Source: Phoronis australis (Eukaryota; Phoronida; Phoronidae). Taken from it: DNA of 64,000 nucleotides. Shown in pieces: positions 1 to 11,098 of the stretch (position 1 is the first letter of the stretch; each line of letters begins with the position of its first letter). The stretch spans positions 48,596 to 112,595 of the forward strand of contig NMRA01000716.1 of the NCBI GenBank assembly GCA_002633005.1, given 5' to 3'. The notes under the pieces are model-generated. The model saw only the letters and a program-made list of their open reading frames with translations, ran no database searches and was not told the origin of the DNA. The translations under genes were made by a program, and so were the position numbers.

Positions 1-96
1 CTCCCGACCTCCCCCCTCTCGGCGCCACGTGCCTCGGATTCGACCTTTGCGGGAATCCTAAACCCCCCCCTTACTGAAAACGTAGATCCGCCCCTG
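1..96. mobile_element. 3' end of a MITE-like DNA transposon (cut by window edge)
   Basis: The C-rich stretch ends in GTAGATCCGCCCCTG, which is nearly the same terminal sequence as the complete element at 35175-35474 (ending CTGGATCCGCCCCTG). Only the right end is in the window, so length and target duplication cannot be seen. It lies in the intron before the first visible exon of CLCA copy 1. Confidence 0.5.
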
Positions 97-1152
97 TAAG
101 GAATATAAGAAGGTATACAAACTACTCATAGAATATGTAAACTTGTTAGAGACACAACCCTTGTCGTTGTTGACTATCTTCCATTCCATTCTGTTCGTAT
201 CCTCGGAACAAAATTCGATATTCAACAGAACATTGGTAAAGTAAATGACCCAGAGACATGCTTAAAACACACACGATACATCAAACCACACACATTTTTC
301 ATTTTCAACTGGAAAAAAATAGTGCTGTACTAACACCATCAAGCAAAATCTTTGTAACATGCACAGTGGGACACGGAAGTTGTGAAATAGTGTAAAGCAG
401 AACAAATGGAGAGGGTAACAGGAAAGTCACGCACACAAGTGTAGGATACGATGCAACCCTGTCTGCTGCTTAGGTTTCGCGAATGCAATCAAAGGGGACC
501 CCAATACTTTCAGTCGCAGGACATCGTGCACTACGTATCAAACTGGAGTGATTTCCACAATTTCCTGACGGTCATTTTACGTTCATGACATTGCAGAAAC
601 TGTTTTGAATGGCGCCATTGTGAAGATGCATAGATAAGTCATGGGAAAGACAGTAAATCGTTTCACCAATGTAATATTGCTTGATATTTTAAGGAAAACG
701 TTTGTTCATAGGACACACAAACTCATAAACAGCCCTACACTGGACAAAGGGGCGGACTTTGACTTTAGAAATGTTATTTTTCATGACGAAGTTTGAGGAC
801 TATTTCGTTAATAAATAATGACATCGAGGTACAGGTAATCATAGTTAACAACGGCAAGTGTCCTGTCTTTAACAAGAGAACGTGCTACCCCAGTAATGCA
901 TATTCATACATTGCATATACATGGTCCGTTTCTAAGCGGCATATGGTATCAAAAGCGTAAGTACGGTACTTGAACAAAATGTATAAACCTGACAATTTAT
1001 TAACAAAAAATGGTGGTACTTATCGACACTCTACAAAATACAACAACATAAATTAGGCTTTGCAAATAACGCTTACGGTTTGTGAAACTCGTCTACAAGA
1101 TTAAACTAAGAACGCAAATTGCCAAAAGGTAGCAACTTCTACTCTGCCCTAG
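97..1152 (+). other. Intron of CLCA copy 1 (3' part)
   Basis: No exon or recognisable gene is seen. It ends in the acceptor CCCTAG directly before the exon at 1153. The intron's 5' part and the earlier exons lie left of the window. Confidence 0.6.
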
Positions 1153-1531
1153 GTTATGGACGAACTGGTTACACTTAAAGGCCATGCAATCAAAAACGTA
1201 ACGTTTAATATTGATGGCGACATTGGGTCAAACACTGCAGTGTATGTTACGTGGACTTCTGCAAGAGGGTTCATCGTTTCAATCGTTACACCCGATGGGT
1301 CTAAGCTTGACATGTCAGCCGTTACGTACAACGATGCGTCTAAAAGCCTTCAGGTTGTAATTCCTGGGAAAGCAGTAGCTGGTATTTGGACGATAGTTTT
1401 CAACAATCGTTCACCCTCTAAAAGTAAAGTTCAGGTATCCGTAACATCAAGGGCGAGGGAGGAGACTGTGGAGCCGGTCAGACTTTCTGTGGCGATGTCC
1501 ACTCCAGGAGAAGCCACTGTAGACTTAAAGG
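1153..1531 (+). CDS. CLCA: CLCA copy 1 exon equivalent to copy 2 exon 10
   Basis: Acceptor CCTAG|GTT and donor G|GTAAGT. The 379 nt start in phase 0 and end in phase 1. The product includes YVTWTSA, IVTPDGS and VVIPGKAVAGIWTIVF, the typical CLCA beta-domain region following VWA. It is similar to but clearly diverged from 32053-32431. Confidence 0.88.
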
Positions 1532-4500
1532 GTAAGTGTGACACTGACGAACATGATTCTGATGAGTAGACTAATGTCCCTTGTTCTCTTTAAAATACGA
1601 CCAGATATATACATGTACATCATTATGCAGTTGGACCTCATCACTTGGCGATTAAAATGCCGCGGCTTACATCTTTTGATACCACCAATTGACTTTCCAT
1701 TATTGAACTTATAAATCTCACCGAATACACCGACTACATGTACATAGATTTCTGGTTAATTAAGCCTTCCATAGAAAATCCCAGCGGTGTGATCTAATTT
1801 ACGCACTGTCTTGTTATAGTTTAACCTCCAACGAATTTCTTAAGCCATTATGAAGATAATAAATTGATTACATTTATGGTATAATCACGGCCAAAGATAC
1901 ACATAGAAAAACTCATTTTTCAGACTTAAATAAATCCCGTGTTGCCATTTACGCAACACTGCAGAAAGGTTATCAGCCTGTCATTGGAGCCAAGGTAGTG
2001 GCCATCATAAAAACCGACACTTCAGCTACCCATCAACCACTACAGGACGGCGGAGCAGGTACAGCAAATATCATGTGAAAAGGTGTTGCCAAATACTCCG
2101 TAAGCTAGTTCAAATGAATTGTCACAATAAGCGACAAGATTGTTAATGCATAATCTATTTCATGTTACTGTGAATTTTGCTTGGCCAAATACTGTAAGAC
2201 CGGGTCACTTTGACTGAAAGATAGACCAACTACAATTGTGACGTAGTTCACAACTCCAAATTCGAAACACTGCATGTGCCACCAAAATTCGTCAGAGTCC
2301 AGAATATGATGCTAGGTTACCTACACCACGTGTACCTCATTTTAAACGCATAACAGTTCGGTAGCTGCCCTTCATCAACACAAACATGATTGAAAACACC
2401 AATGTACTTTCTGTTAGGCAGATTGGTGTACACGCGCTCATACTCTCTACAACTTTCCGGTGTGCAAGTTGCCAATAGACATTACAAACGCATGAGTTTA
2501 TTGGTAGCCTAGGGTCGTGAGAACCCTTAAAACGGCGTTGTATGGTGAAACAGAACTGAAGCGGAAGGCATTATTTACGAACACGTAAGAGCGGGACATC
2601 TGGATCTTGGCCATGGAATCTTTCATTCAATTGATTAGCACACGTTCTAATAAAAGTAAGTTTCTAGCATAATTCTCCGCCTTTTGTGCTTTTTAACAAA
2701 AAAGTGTGTTTTCGTTTTGAGAACAGTTTGGCTTGTGACAAAGGCTATTTAAAATTCGGTCCGCTGCTCTTAAAATACTAAAAACTTGTAACAAAATGAA
2801 ACCAGTTCCAATAATTTTTTAAGTGATATATATTTATTGAAGGATACACAGAACATACAAAGAAATAATAACAAACCCAGGTCCAATAATTTGTTGCGAC
2901 ATGTACGCAACCTCGTGGCAGCGAAGAACAGTTGATAGAACAGTAATAGGAGAAGAAGAAACGGGTCAAGGTCAGTTGACGTAATCGCCAAAAGCCGACT
3001 CAAATGAGCAAATTACAATTTTAGCAGTAGCTGAACAATAGAACGTCAATTTTTCAAACACCGGTAAACAATATCCAGTTTACTCGAAGAAGAGCAGTGT
3101 ACATGTAGCTTGTAATGACACTACCTCTGTGTCAGGTTTTATTTTGTCATTTTTATCCACATCGGTGGAAGGCTGTAGATTTTATATACAGCTTTGCATC
3201 GAGTCTAGAACAGATCTTGCAGATCGGGAGTTTTGTCGCCAGTCATTGTCGTAGATATACGAATATATTCCATGCACGGCACTTGACGGGATCGGCACAA
3301 ATGTATACCAAGGCCCCTTACATTGATGCACAAATACGCAAATAGGCACCTTAAGCCAGGAACCGATAACTAGCCCACATCGAAGAAATCGCACTCAGCT
3401 GTTCCACAGCGAGACTTGGGAGAAATTTCATTGGCCCGATGATGTCACATGGACCACTTTACACTGATAGGCTGAGAATTTCTGGGGCACTTGAATGTGC
3501 TACGAATTATGGGCGGTGTAATTTACGTCGCAATGAATTACTTTCTGTGGTGTTCAATAAACAAAAACAATATTTCATTAAAAAATACTTATTGTCAAAA
3601 GGGGGTTTTGATCGCTGGAGGGACTCCTTAAGACAATGACATCAGTACGTAGATAGTAATGCGTACACATTTGTCGGAAAGGGTGGACAAAGCTTCAAAA
3701 CCGGGACTGTAACGACAAAAGCGGGCCTTTAATTATGTAAGACCGATTTCGTCAGAACTTTGTCACACGTTGCCAGACAATGAAAACCACCTGGTCGTGA
3801 CAGTTTAGTCATCTGTTATCGTAATAATTAGCATTCTGTCGAACTTCCGTCAGTGTTCAACCCGACGTTGTTCCAGCACACATCTATTGCTTATTTGTCA
3901 ACGGACTTGCTTGTGCAGTAAGTTGTTGCGATTTTCATAAAGTGCGTGGACTAACATGTTTTAATATTTTGTCGCGATTTAGCAAGATCTGGAACGGGTT
4001 TTTTGAAGAAATGTGTGTTTTGTCTCAGTTTTGGACCTCGAAACGTTGCAAAAAGTTGACGTTGTCCAGTTGATTTTGAAAACTGCTGTTGAGAGTTTTA
4101 ATTTAAAAAGGTGAGTGACCAGCCTCCCGTTCAATAACGCTAGTACCTCGCTAAAAAGCAATAGTTCGCGAGAATACGTGAGATGTGGCCGTGTATTTTA
4201 AATGAGAACACGTGACTTTGGCGAGATTTAAGCTAGGTCCTAGCGTAGGTCCTAGTGTTACTAAACGCGCGCCAGGTCTGATCTGTTGGCCTGCCAACGT
4301 TTTTCACGGCAAGCCTATGGCAAACAGGTTGACATTCTCTCGCTGGTCATGTAATTTAAGGAGCCATTCATGACAAGCAGTGCTTAAAATTATGTTGTTT
4401 CATGTTTAGCTGTACGAAAACACGCCTCACATGTCAAAAGTTTCTGGCTAGAATTGTTTCTGACCATGATAGGACGTCACTACCATTGCCAGAACACGTG

Positions 4501-7500
4501 AATTATTTAGGTATTTAACAAGCTTCAGGCTGAAGGTTAGCCTGCAAATAAAAAAATTAATCGCCCCGATTTAAGAGTAAGTTTTCGACACCCTGTATAT
4601 GTTTTAACTAAAGTAAGCCACTATTCCATGAAACAAAAAGTCTGATGTCCAGTGCTATACATGTAGGTATAACAAATTTCTTGAACTTTTGAGAAGTGCA
4701 ATGCAAAATAGTTTAATTCTGCGTTGTCACGATTTCATTAAGGAGCTGATGCAAACGTCGAGGATGGTGTCTATTCGGGATATTTCACCAACTTCACTGG
4801 AAACGGAAGATACAGCGTCAGCATAAGAGCTTCATTTTTACCAAACATAACAAAGATCAAAACGTCGTCTGCAGCAAACCAGTCCATAGATACCCATACA
4901 CCGAACTCTAGTAAGTCATTTGCCATTCATCGCCATTGACGAATATCTGTTTCAGTGTTTTGGCATGTGAGCATTCATTTATGGCATGTTAGTTAATCGT
5001 TAATTTGATACCAAACGACTTTTGAACATGTTTGAACGAACGCGAAGTATATCTAGCTTGGAGTCTCCATTATGGATCGATTACGTCGGTTCTCTCATCT
5101 TCTAAGGTTCTCCTTCTGTTGAGGAAGCACGAAATTACTATTTTTCTATTATCACTATTGTTACATGTACATGTACGCACGTTAAATGCACTTCATTTTC
5201 TGTATACAGATGGTTGGCATCATCAGCTCTCGAAATATTTTGATTTGCGTGTTGTCGTCAGTGACTAGATGAAATGGCGTTTGGAACTTTAAAATAGTCT
5301 CGTTATCATAGCCAGCGTTGTTGGCTCAATGTTTTTCCATGTACATTAACATATTGAATGAAAAGTCTTTGATAACTACAAGCACTTCTAGAGTTTGGCA
5401 AGGACTTGTGGCTACCAACGCTCACCGACGCGGACCAGTTTTCACGAGACACGACTGGCAGTTCATTTGTAGTCGTAAATCAACCGGCGCCAACCAGGAG
5501 CAAAGACGGAACTACTGAACAGGCCGACTTATTTCCTCCCAGCGCGATATTGGATTTGGAGGTACACGTAAATCACTACCAGTACTCCAGCTTCTCACCT
5601 AGTCGACTCCTAGGCCAAACTCCACCACCGCCCTCAACCTTAGACAGTGACGTTGGTTTGTAACTTCAGATAGATGACGGATTATTTGCTTTGATAATTA
5701 AATCGCTTAGTCAGGGATAACAACTTCCTTGAATCATCCTTTGGCTACCGTTCTATTAAGTACTTCTTAACAGTCGCTAACTTATTCATGTTCATCCCTC
5801 GCCACCGCCACCCTGCCATTCAATTACACAAACCTTTGCATCAGAGATAGTCACATTTGGGTATAATACGTAAAGTTTTACCCTGGTTAATGTAATTTAG
5901 CAACGCATACTGTGATATTTACGAATCACAATTTCATTAAATGTATATCTACATTCCAGCTAATTGGAGTTTCTTACGCAAATGATTCAGTGTCGCTACA
6001 GTGGACGGCAGTAGGGGACGACTTAGATCAAGGAAAAGGTAACTTGCCAGTTGACTATCTGTTAAAGAGAAAATTGACTTTGCCTTATTAGCAATGAGAC
6101 GTCAAATGTACTTATGTTATGAAGAGTCATAGAAAGGCAAACGTTGTTAATCAGTAGAACTTGAAATCATCGAATATCGAGATATCAGTTGCCAAATGTA
6201 GCACCTGATAGGCTTTGCTTGTTCCATAGTGTCAACTGCCTAAAACTTTTGATTGGCTTGCAAGCAGGAAGTCGCCATCGAGAATCACATGCTTTGGACG
6301 GTTGATCTGACGGAACCAGCTTAGTTAATTGAGTGATGCCAACGCTATTCCCGAATTAGCATAGCGTTTCCTGGAAATTTTCATGAGTTTTGTAGCAAAC
6401 CACTCATCTCTGAATTCTTGTGAAATTGAATTGAAACAAATTACAACCGAGTACCAGGATTCAGAGACAAGGAGGCCTTATGACCTTTTGCAAAATAGTT
6501 GTTGTAAACTCAGCGCAGTGTTTTAAGGAGATCGAAACTTTCTTTTAACTTACTCGTAGTCGGTACTCACTCAGTCGAACTTCATAAAATGAATCTAAGC
6601 TACTTCGGTCTCAACTTTAGCTGTCTGTGATAAAACAGTTTCGCAGATGGAGTTCGTCTTTCCTTGTCGTTACATGATAGCAGTGTTCCGAATGTTCAAG
6701 TAACTTCACGAAGTCGCCCCATTCTGAACAGCAGAAAAGTAAAGTGTAGTTGTCAATATTTAAACATTAATATTGTCCTTTCAAATCATACCGGCGTTAC
6801 GAGAGCATTTAAATTAGTAAAATACACGTGTGGTGTTCCTTAGTTGGGATAATTTCATGAATAAATTTAGCAAAATCACTCTTTCTTCATGTAGTGCATG
6901 GCTATCGTTAGGTTTTGCGTGATCTCGCGTTTAGGATTTTCTTGGATTTATGGAGGGTGTCTCGGTTCTTTGTTGAACAGGAAGAGTCACCACCAACTGA
7001 CGTATGTTGTGCTGCAGATGACAGGTTTGAATTTTGTATTATTTTGTTACTATTGCAGCAATCAAAGAGCTTAGAATATACTGTATGTAAAGCGAATGCA
7101 TCATTTCAGCCACACGTTACGATCTTAGAGTCTCCACCAACTTCAGTGAAATAAAGAGCAACTTCTCTAAGTGCAGACCAGTTACCCAGGCGATGGTCCT
7201 CGTGGGTAACCTTTCAGCGCCTCTCCCCGCCGGCAGCATCGAAACGTTCACCGTGCAATTGAATATCACCGATGCCAATGCCACCTACGTGTTCGCTGTC
7301 AAAGCCATTGACGATCAAAACAAAACGGGGTCGATGTCCAATTTAGTCACTGCGGCATTCGTGGTCGTATCTCTACCCTTGAAAAGTCGACAGTCTGGTC
7401 ATGAAACGGCAACACGCAAAGCCATGAGCGACGAGTCGGTTACCAATACGTCATGTAGCAGCTATAATGGATGCTACTCCGCGTTTGTTCTTCTAACTGT

Positions 7501-7573
7501 CTTGATTAATTGCTTCTGTGTAACGACAAGTTCTTGGGGATCGTTTTTTCGAAGGTTGCAAGCCTTTCAGTAG
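1153..7573 (+). CDS. CLCA: CLCA copy 1: calcium-activated chloride channel regulator, 3' six exons
   Basis: Exons 1153-1531, 1924-2058, 4743-4910, 5392-5561, 5960-6038 and 7110-7573 (TAG stop). They match exons 10-15 of copy 2 in order. The first five have exactly the same lengths (379, 135, 168, 170, 79 nt), and all have the same phases, so the reading frame is intact. They encode the beta-rich region after the VWA domain (begins VMDELVTLKGHA), the segment with GRYSV, the LFPPSAILDL linker and the FN3-like C-terminal region. The signal peptide, metalloprotease and VWA parts lie upstream of the window. CLCA proteins are secreted or membrane-tethered proteins that self-cleave and modulate chloride currents. 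The C-terminus differs from copy 2: after the hydrophobic run FVLLTVLINCF the frame continues for 18 polar and basic residues before the stop. Family assignment is firm; whether the gene is expressed is unknown. Confidence 0.88.
1924..2058 (+). CDS. CLCA: CLCA copy 1 exon equivalent to copy 2 exon 11
   Basis: Acceptor TTTTTCAG and donor G|GTACAG, 135 nt, phase 1 to 1. It encodes SRVAIYATLQKGYQPVIGA and ends at QDGGAG, the CLCA segment with the conserved DxGAG turn. It has no upstream ATG and is supported by splice sites, phase and the copy 2 match. Confidence 0.85.
2059..4742 (+). other. Intron of CLCA copy 1, paralogous to the copy 2 intron
   Basis: No gene is seen. Parts around 3650-4480 can be aligned by eye with 33560-34200 in the matching intron of copy 2, for example the segments ending in a GTTGTTGCGA-type word and the later GGTTGACATTCTCTCGC / GGCAGACATTCTCTCGC words. 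Intronic homology shows that the duplication copied whole genomic DNA, not a processed transcript. Confidence 0.6.
4743..4910 (+). CDS. CLCA: CLCA copy 1 exon equivalent to copy 2 exon 12
   Basis: Acceptor ATTAAG and donor A|GTAAGT, 168 nt, phase 1 to 1. The product GADANVEDGVYSGYFTNF followed by GNGRYSV is strongly CLCA-like. The copy 2 counterpart at 34469-34636 uses the same unusual AAG acceptor. Confidence 0.87.
5392..5561 (+). CDS. CLCA: CLCA copy 1 exon equivalent to copy 2 exon 13
   Basis: Acceptor TTCTAG and donor GAG|GTACAC, 170 nt, phase 1 to 0. It contains DADQFSRDTTGSSFVV and ends in LFPPSAILDLE, the conserved linker leading into the FN3-like region. Intron 5562-5959 after it shows nothing else. 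Confidence 0.87.
5960..6038 (+). CDS. CLCA: CLCA copy 1 exon equivalent to copy 2 exon 14
   Basis: Acceptor ATTCCAG and donor G|GTAACT, 79 nt, phase 0 to 1. It encodes SVSLQWTAVGDDLDQGK, the FN3-like WTAxGDD motif of CLCA proteins. The last ~38 coding bases and the first intron bases are identical to copy 2 while the first half is diverged. Confidence 0.87.
6039..7109 (+). other. Last intron of CLCA copy 1
   Basis: No exon is confirmed. It contains a dispersed repeat fragment near 6240-6330 (see 38990-39130 and 59035-59100). A block at about 6975-7063 is related to 39410-39498 in copy 2. The final 46 bases (7064-7109) are identical to the corresponding bases of copy 2. Confidence 0.55.
7110..7573 (+). 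CDS. CLCA: CLCA copy 1 terminal exon
   Basis: Acceptor ATTTCAG, phase 1, open to TAG at 7571-7573. It encodes the rest of the FN3-like region (ATYVFAVKAIDDQNKTGS), several NxT/S glycosylation sites, then a hydrophobic run FVLLTVLINCF and a tail with FFRRLQ. In copy 2 a TGA follows INCF at once; here the codon is TGT, which adds 18 residues. The hydrophobic run followed by arginines looks more like a transmembrane end than a GPI signal. Confidence 0.88.
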
Positions 7574-7735
7574 CTTACACCTTCATACGTTTAATTTTAG
7601 CGTCAACTTTGCATACAATTCAATAACGACTGGATGGTAAATGCTGTTGTTAAGTCTAATTTAAACAAATGTTCATTCATCGTCACTTGCAAATTGACAC
7701 TCTTTTAAAAAACACAGCGTCTCTTTGGTAATATT
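7574..7735 (+). other. 3' UTR of CLCA copy 1, before the LTR insertion
   Basis: The region after the stop aligns with the sequence after the copy 2 stop (39949-40080), including a shared ACTCTTTTAAAA-type word. No AATAAA lies before the inserted element, so the natural 3' UTR probably spans the insertion and ends near 10045. Confidence 0.5.
7731..7735. repeat. Target-site duplication ATATT (left)
   Basis: The five bases ATATT lie directly before the left LTR and again directly after the right LTR (9653-9657). A 5-bp duplication is usual for Ty3/gypsy integration. Confidence 0.85.
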
Positions 7736-7815
7736 TGTTGTATTCTTCGTGTCCCCCGATAATACAAGCGTTACATGGATAACTGAGGATATACACACAC
7801 AGTACTGATATAACA
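7736..7815 (-). repeat. 3' LTR (80 bp)
   Basis: Starts TGTTGTATTC and ends GATATAACA on the plus strand, identical by eye to 9573-9652. Eighty bases is very short for an LTR. It is bordered inward by the polypurine tract. Confidence 0.9.
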
Positions 7816-7826
7816 TCTCCCTTTCT
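7816..7826 (-). promoter_or_regulatory. Polypurine tract of the LTR element
   Basis: On the minus strand it reads AGAAAGGGAGA and abuts the TGTTATATC start of the 3' LTR, the expected place for plus-strand DNA priming. Confidence 0.8.
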
Positions 7827-7927
7827 AAAACGTTAAAACTAAAAACCACTAAACTAGGTATACAGTCCATATCAAGGTACTTATCCAACAGTCTGTTAAT
7901 ATATCACTTAAACTAACACTAAAAAAG

Positions 7928-8962
7928 TCACATGTCCAGCACTCTCCTTGGCTTAATGGTACGACCGAAAGATGAAACTTTTAACGCACTGTCTGCATCG
8001 GTGTCTTGGACAGACACTAAAGAACGCCGGTTTCGACGGATCGGCTTCTTCGTCTCGGTGTTTCTCAGTTCGTACGACCTAGGGGAGCCGGCGTTCTGGC
8101 CCACCACCACTGCGGGTTTGTCCAGGTCGCGGACATGGACCTGAGTCCCAACTCTCAAAGGAGATAGCTCCCGTTCTCTACCGTGAGCAGCAGACTTAAG
8201 GCGAGCGACTTGCTCTCTCGTTTGCACCTGAACGTAACTCGATGTGTTCGGCGTCAGCACTGACGGCAGTGCAGGTAAGGTCGTTTGAATCTTGCGCCCC
8301 ATCAACAGTTCGGCTGGAGAAAAACCGTTCTCCAATGGGGCTGAACGATACGCGAGTAGTGCAAGGTAAGGATCCGACTCTTTCTGCAGCATTCTCTTCA
8401 CTGTTTGCACCGCTCTCTCTGCTGCGCCATTACTTCTTGGGTGTTTAGGCGAACTGGTCACATGAGTAAACCCATATGATTGGGCAAAAAGGCTAAACTC
8501 TTTGCTAGCGTACTGTGGTCCATTGTCTGAAACTAGAAGATCCGGAATCCCATGACGTGCAAAGATGGACTTCATATGACGAATTACTTCACCCGACTCT
8601 GTGTTGGTCAGCAAGGCAACCTCCACATACCGCGAATAGTAATCAACCACTAACATATACTCTCGGCCCTTAAAATGAAATAAATCACTTCCTAACTTTT
8701 CCCATGGGCGACTTGGGAATTCTGATCGCAAGATCGGCTCATCCGATTCGTTGCTAGTAACACGGCACTTAACACAATGACGAACCATGTCACCGATTTG
8801 CTTTGACATACCAGGCCACCAGACAAAGTGACCTTGATGGATTTTCTGAAGCACATCCATTCGCATGGTTGTAGGAACAATCACGGCATTACCTTTGACT
8901 AAGGTATTGTTAACGAGAGAAATCTCAGCACGATTCTCAAAATACGGCCTCAGGAGAGAATC
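7928..8962 (-). pseudogene. Ty3/gypsy integrase and C-terminal pol region (defective)
   Basis: The zinc-binding region shows HQGH and CVKC. The catalytic core shows GSDLFHF (D), SDNGPQY (D) and NGAAERAVQ (E), so all three DDE residues are present. Between HQGHF and VWWPGM the usual spacer of about a dozen residues seems missing, so the zinc finger may be impaired. The C-terminal part has the basic domain ending near RRVLDM. The main frame opens at 8884. The stretch 8885-8962 is in the same frame but is separated from the gag part by a TAG. It is a domain-level remnant, not a cellular gene. Confidence 0.88.
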
Positions 8963-9460
8963 CTAAATACTGAGATAACTTGGCCATGAGGATGAAACAA
9001 ACGACAAGACTTTTGAGAGAACTGCATCCTCTCGCTGACACCTTTGAATTTCCACAAGCTTATTCGGCGTAGCAGCACGACTCAAGTTACACTCAGCGAA
9101 ATGCTCAACTTCCAAAGCGAACAACTCATCTTCAACGGACTCGTTTTCTTTCTGATCACGACGATAGAACTTCGCTCGTTCGTGAATTACATACTTTTTC
9201 GGTGAGAAATAGGCGTTTAAAGCATTGACTACAGTTGCATAGCTTTTTAGATCGTCTGCACTCAAACTGAGGCCTTTTACGACAGATTCAGCACGACTCC
9301 CCATTGCATATAACAAACTGTCCACTTGGACTTCACCCTTCTCTTTGTCCAACTTTGATAACGAATGGAACCGGGACCACCGGCTGGACCACTCTGTCCA
9401 GTGACTAGGGTCAAAGTCAAATTCGGAGGGTGGGTTAAACTTGGCCATGGCAACAGACAC
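8963..9460 (-). pseudogene. Gag-like protein fused to a late pol spacer
   Basis: About 165 codons. The first ~125 residues look like a retrotransposon capsid-type gag (HWTEWSSRWSRFHSLSK, then ESVEDELFALEVEHFAEC). The last ~35 (NKLVEIQRCQREDAVLSKV) match the region that normally precedes integrase. The junction lies near the NLSRAAT residues. This is a direct gag-to-late-pol deletion fusion. It ends with TAG at 8963-8965. Confidence 0.8.
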
Positions 9461-9560
9461 CTACCAGACATTAAAGTTTCACTATATAACCAAACAATGG
9501 TAAAGTTAATGTTCTTTAACAGCAACAAACTGCGACTTTTGCTGCATCACACAATGTGCA

Positions 9561-9572
9561 CACTGGCCACCA
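9561..9572 (-). promoter_or_regulatory. Candidate primer-binding site
   Basis: Directly inside the 5' LTR the minus strand reads TGGTGGCCAGTG. A TGG start next to the LTR is expected for a tRNA 3' CCA primer. The tRNA species was not identified. Confidence 0.45.
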
Positions 9573-9652
9573 TGTTGTATTCTTCGTGTCCCCCGATAAT
9601 ACAAGCGTTACATGGATAACTGAGGATATACACACACAGTACTGATATAACA
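9573..9652 (-). repeat. 5' LTR (80 bp)
   Basis: Same sequence as 7736-7815 and followed on the plus strand by the target duplication ATATT (9653-9657). Confidence 0.9.
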
Positions 9653-10045
9653 ATATTGTGCCTATGACCTTTTTGCTACGACAGAGCGCGTTACATTCGA
9701 TAAAACGAGCCCCTGTACATGTAGGATATTTGTCACTTTTAACCGAGTAATGTAGGTTGTGAACTGGCTTTACATGATGTGATTCCTGTACTTGAAAGTA
9801 TCGTTGTTTTAACAAGTTGACTGTCTCGTAGTGCAGAGCTCGTAGCATATTGCTATGGCAATCTCAAGGCGTCTTCTTTGACCGGATACGCTGCTGATAA
9901 GTGGGCGACTTTTGCTTTTGCGCCCCGTTTGACTTTTCCACGTTTTATCACTATGCTGTATCATAAAATTGATTACCATGTGTCTAAGTACACTGTATAT
10001 AATATGTTTATTAACTTGTTTAACAATTGATATAAAATCAATAAA
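9653..10045 (+). other. CLCA copy 1 3' UTR resumed, with poly(A) signal
   Basis: Sequence after the LTR element aligns with 40085-40340 downstream of copy 2 (shared TTTGTCACTTTTAACCG). An AATAAA lies at 10040-10045, a plausible poly(A) signal for copy 1. Confidence 0.55.
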
Positions 10046-11098
10046 CCATAGTTGGATATATACATCTACGTAAACATGTTTATGCACATGCACATGTACA
10101 TCTATATTTATATGTATTTATAACAGACGCTTTGAATCAGTCGAGTGCAGTACATGTTCATGTACGGTCATGTAATAATGTTTTCTGTATTCAACAGCTC
10201 CTGCACTACTTCAACAGCGACCTCTGACATGTAAAGTTCAAAAGATAGGTCAACGTCGACTAAACATCGTTAGCTGGTTCGATCAACAAACTTTCCAAAA
10301 ATAGTTTAGCGTAATACAAGTGCAGCAGTGTAAATAACACACAACATGCAGTGAGGTCCCAACCATAACTTCTGGAACAGGGCTGTTAATTATATGACGG
10401 TTCTGATTCAGTTTTCAATAGCTAAACATTGTATCATCTGCAACTCAGACGCCGACTCATCGGTAACTACAATTATAGCAAATATTGTTCATATTTAACC
10501 ATTTTCTGTTACATGTTCAATGCACACTTATTGTTGTTTTCACCTTTGTTATCTCTTTTCAAGTAATAAATCGTAACATTTAAAACTGTTTCTTTTATTA
10601 GAGAAAACTTACTACCTAACGCGCAGGTACATTCTTATAGGATGTGATCCGCCACGGGAAAAGTCTGGGTGAAGTATTTTAAAAAGATCTGCCAAAAAAA
10701 TGAAAGAATTTTAGGAATTCAGAGCGTATGGGATTAATACAAAGCGTACCGAGAGCGGCGTAGATGAAGTAATATCCCACGAGACATTATTCTTTGGTCT
10801 CGGTCAACACGAGGAACAACGTCTCGGTACGTTTTGTGTGTATATATATATATACATGTATGTATGTATGTATGTATGTATGTATGTGTGTATGTATGTA
10901 TGTATACATGTGAAACAAGATATCACTTGAAGAGTCGTGACATTGTAGTAAATCCTTGAGGCGAGACAAAAATGGAAACTCATAGACTTTAGATGCTATC
11001 ACTATTTGCAATGATGCTGCAACTGTGGGCGAGGTTTATCTTGCGGTTAAGAAAAAACGGATGTAGTTGGAAAGGTTGCCCACTCCTACAATTCTCTA
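10046..11098. other. Spacer, no gene seen
   Basis: No coding exon is recognised. The block around 10766-10790 (AATATCCCACGAGACAT) recurs at 22953-22975 and marks a dispersed repeat. Confidence 0.5.
10835..10910. repeat. TA/TATG microsatellite
   Basis: A short TA run is followed by about ten TATG/TGTA tetranucleotide units. Open frames through it are low-complexity artefacts. Confidence 0.9.

Larger units (their letters stand above)
7736..9652 (-). mobile_element. Miniature Ty3/gypsy LTR retrotransposon, internally deleted
   Basis: The element is bounded by two 80-bp LTRs that look identical (7736-7815 and 9573-9652), each TG...CA, with 5-bp target duplications ATATT. It is oriented on the minus strand. 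Inside, from its own 5' end, are a TGG-starting primer-binding-site-like stretch touching the LTR (9561-9572), a gag-like reading frame, a short C-terminal pol segment, integrase, and a polypurine tract (7816-7826) touching the 3' LTR. Protease, reverse transcriptase and RNase H are missing: gag runs straight into the region before integrase. The gag-integrase frame is continuous from 9460 to 7928 except for one TAG at 8963-8965. It cannot be autonomous. Identical LTRs imply a recent insertion. Confidence 0.92.

Noticed and set aside
9277-9848. Additional minus- and plus-strand frames overlapping the LTR element's 5' end
   Set aside because: They are in other frames than gag or cross the LTR and UTR, with no domain content.
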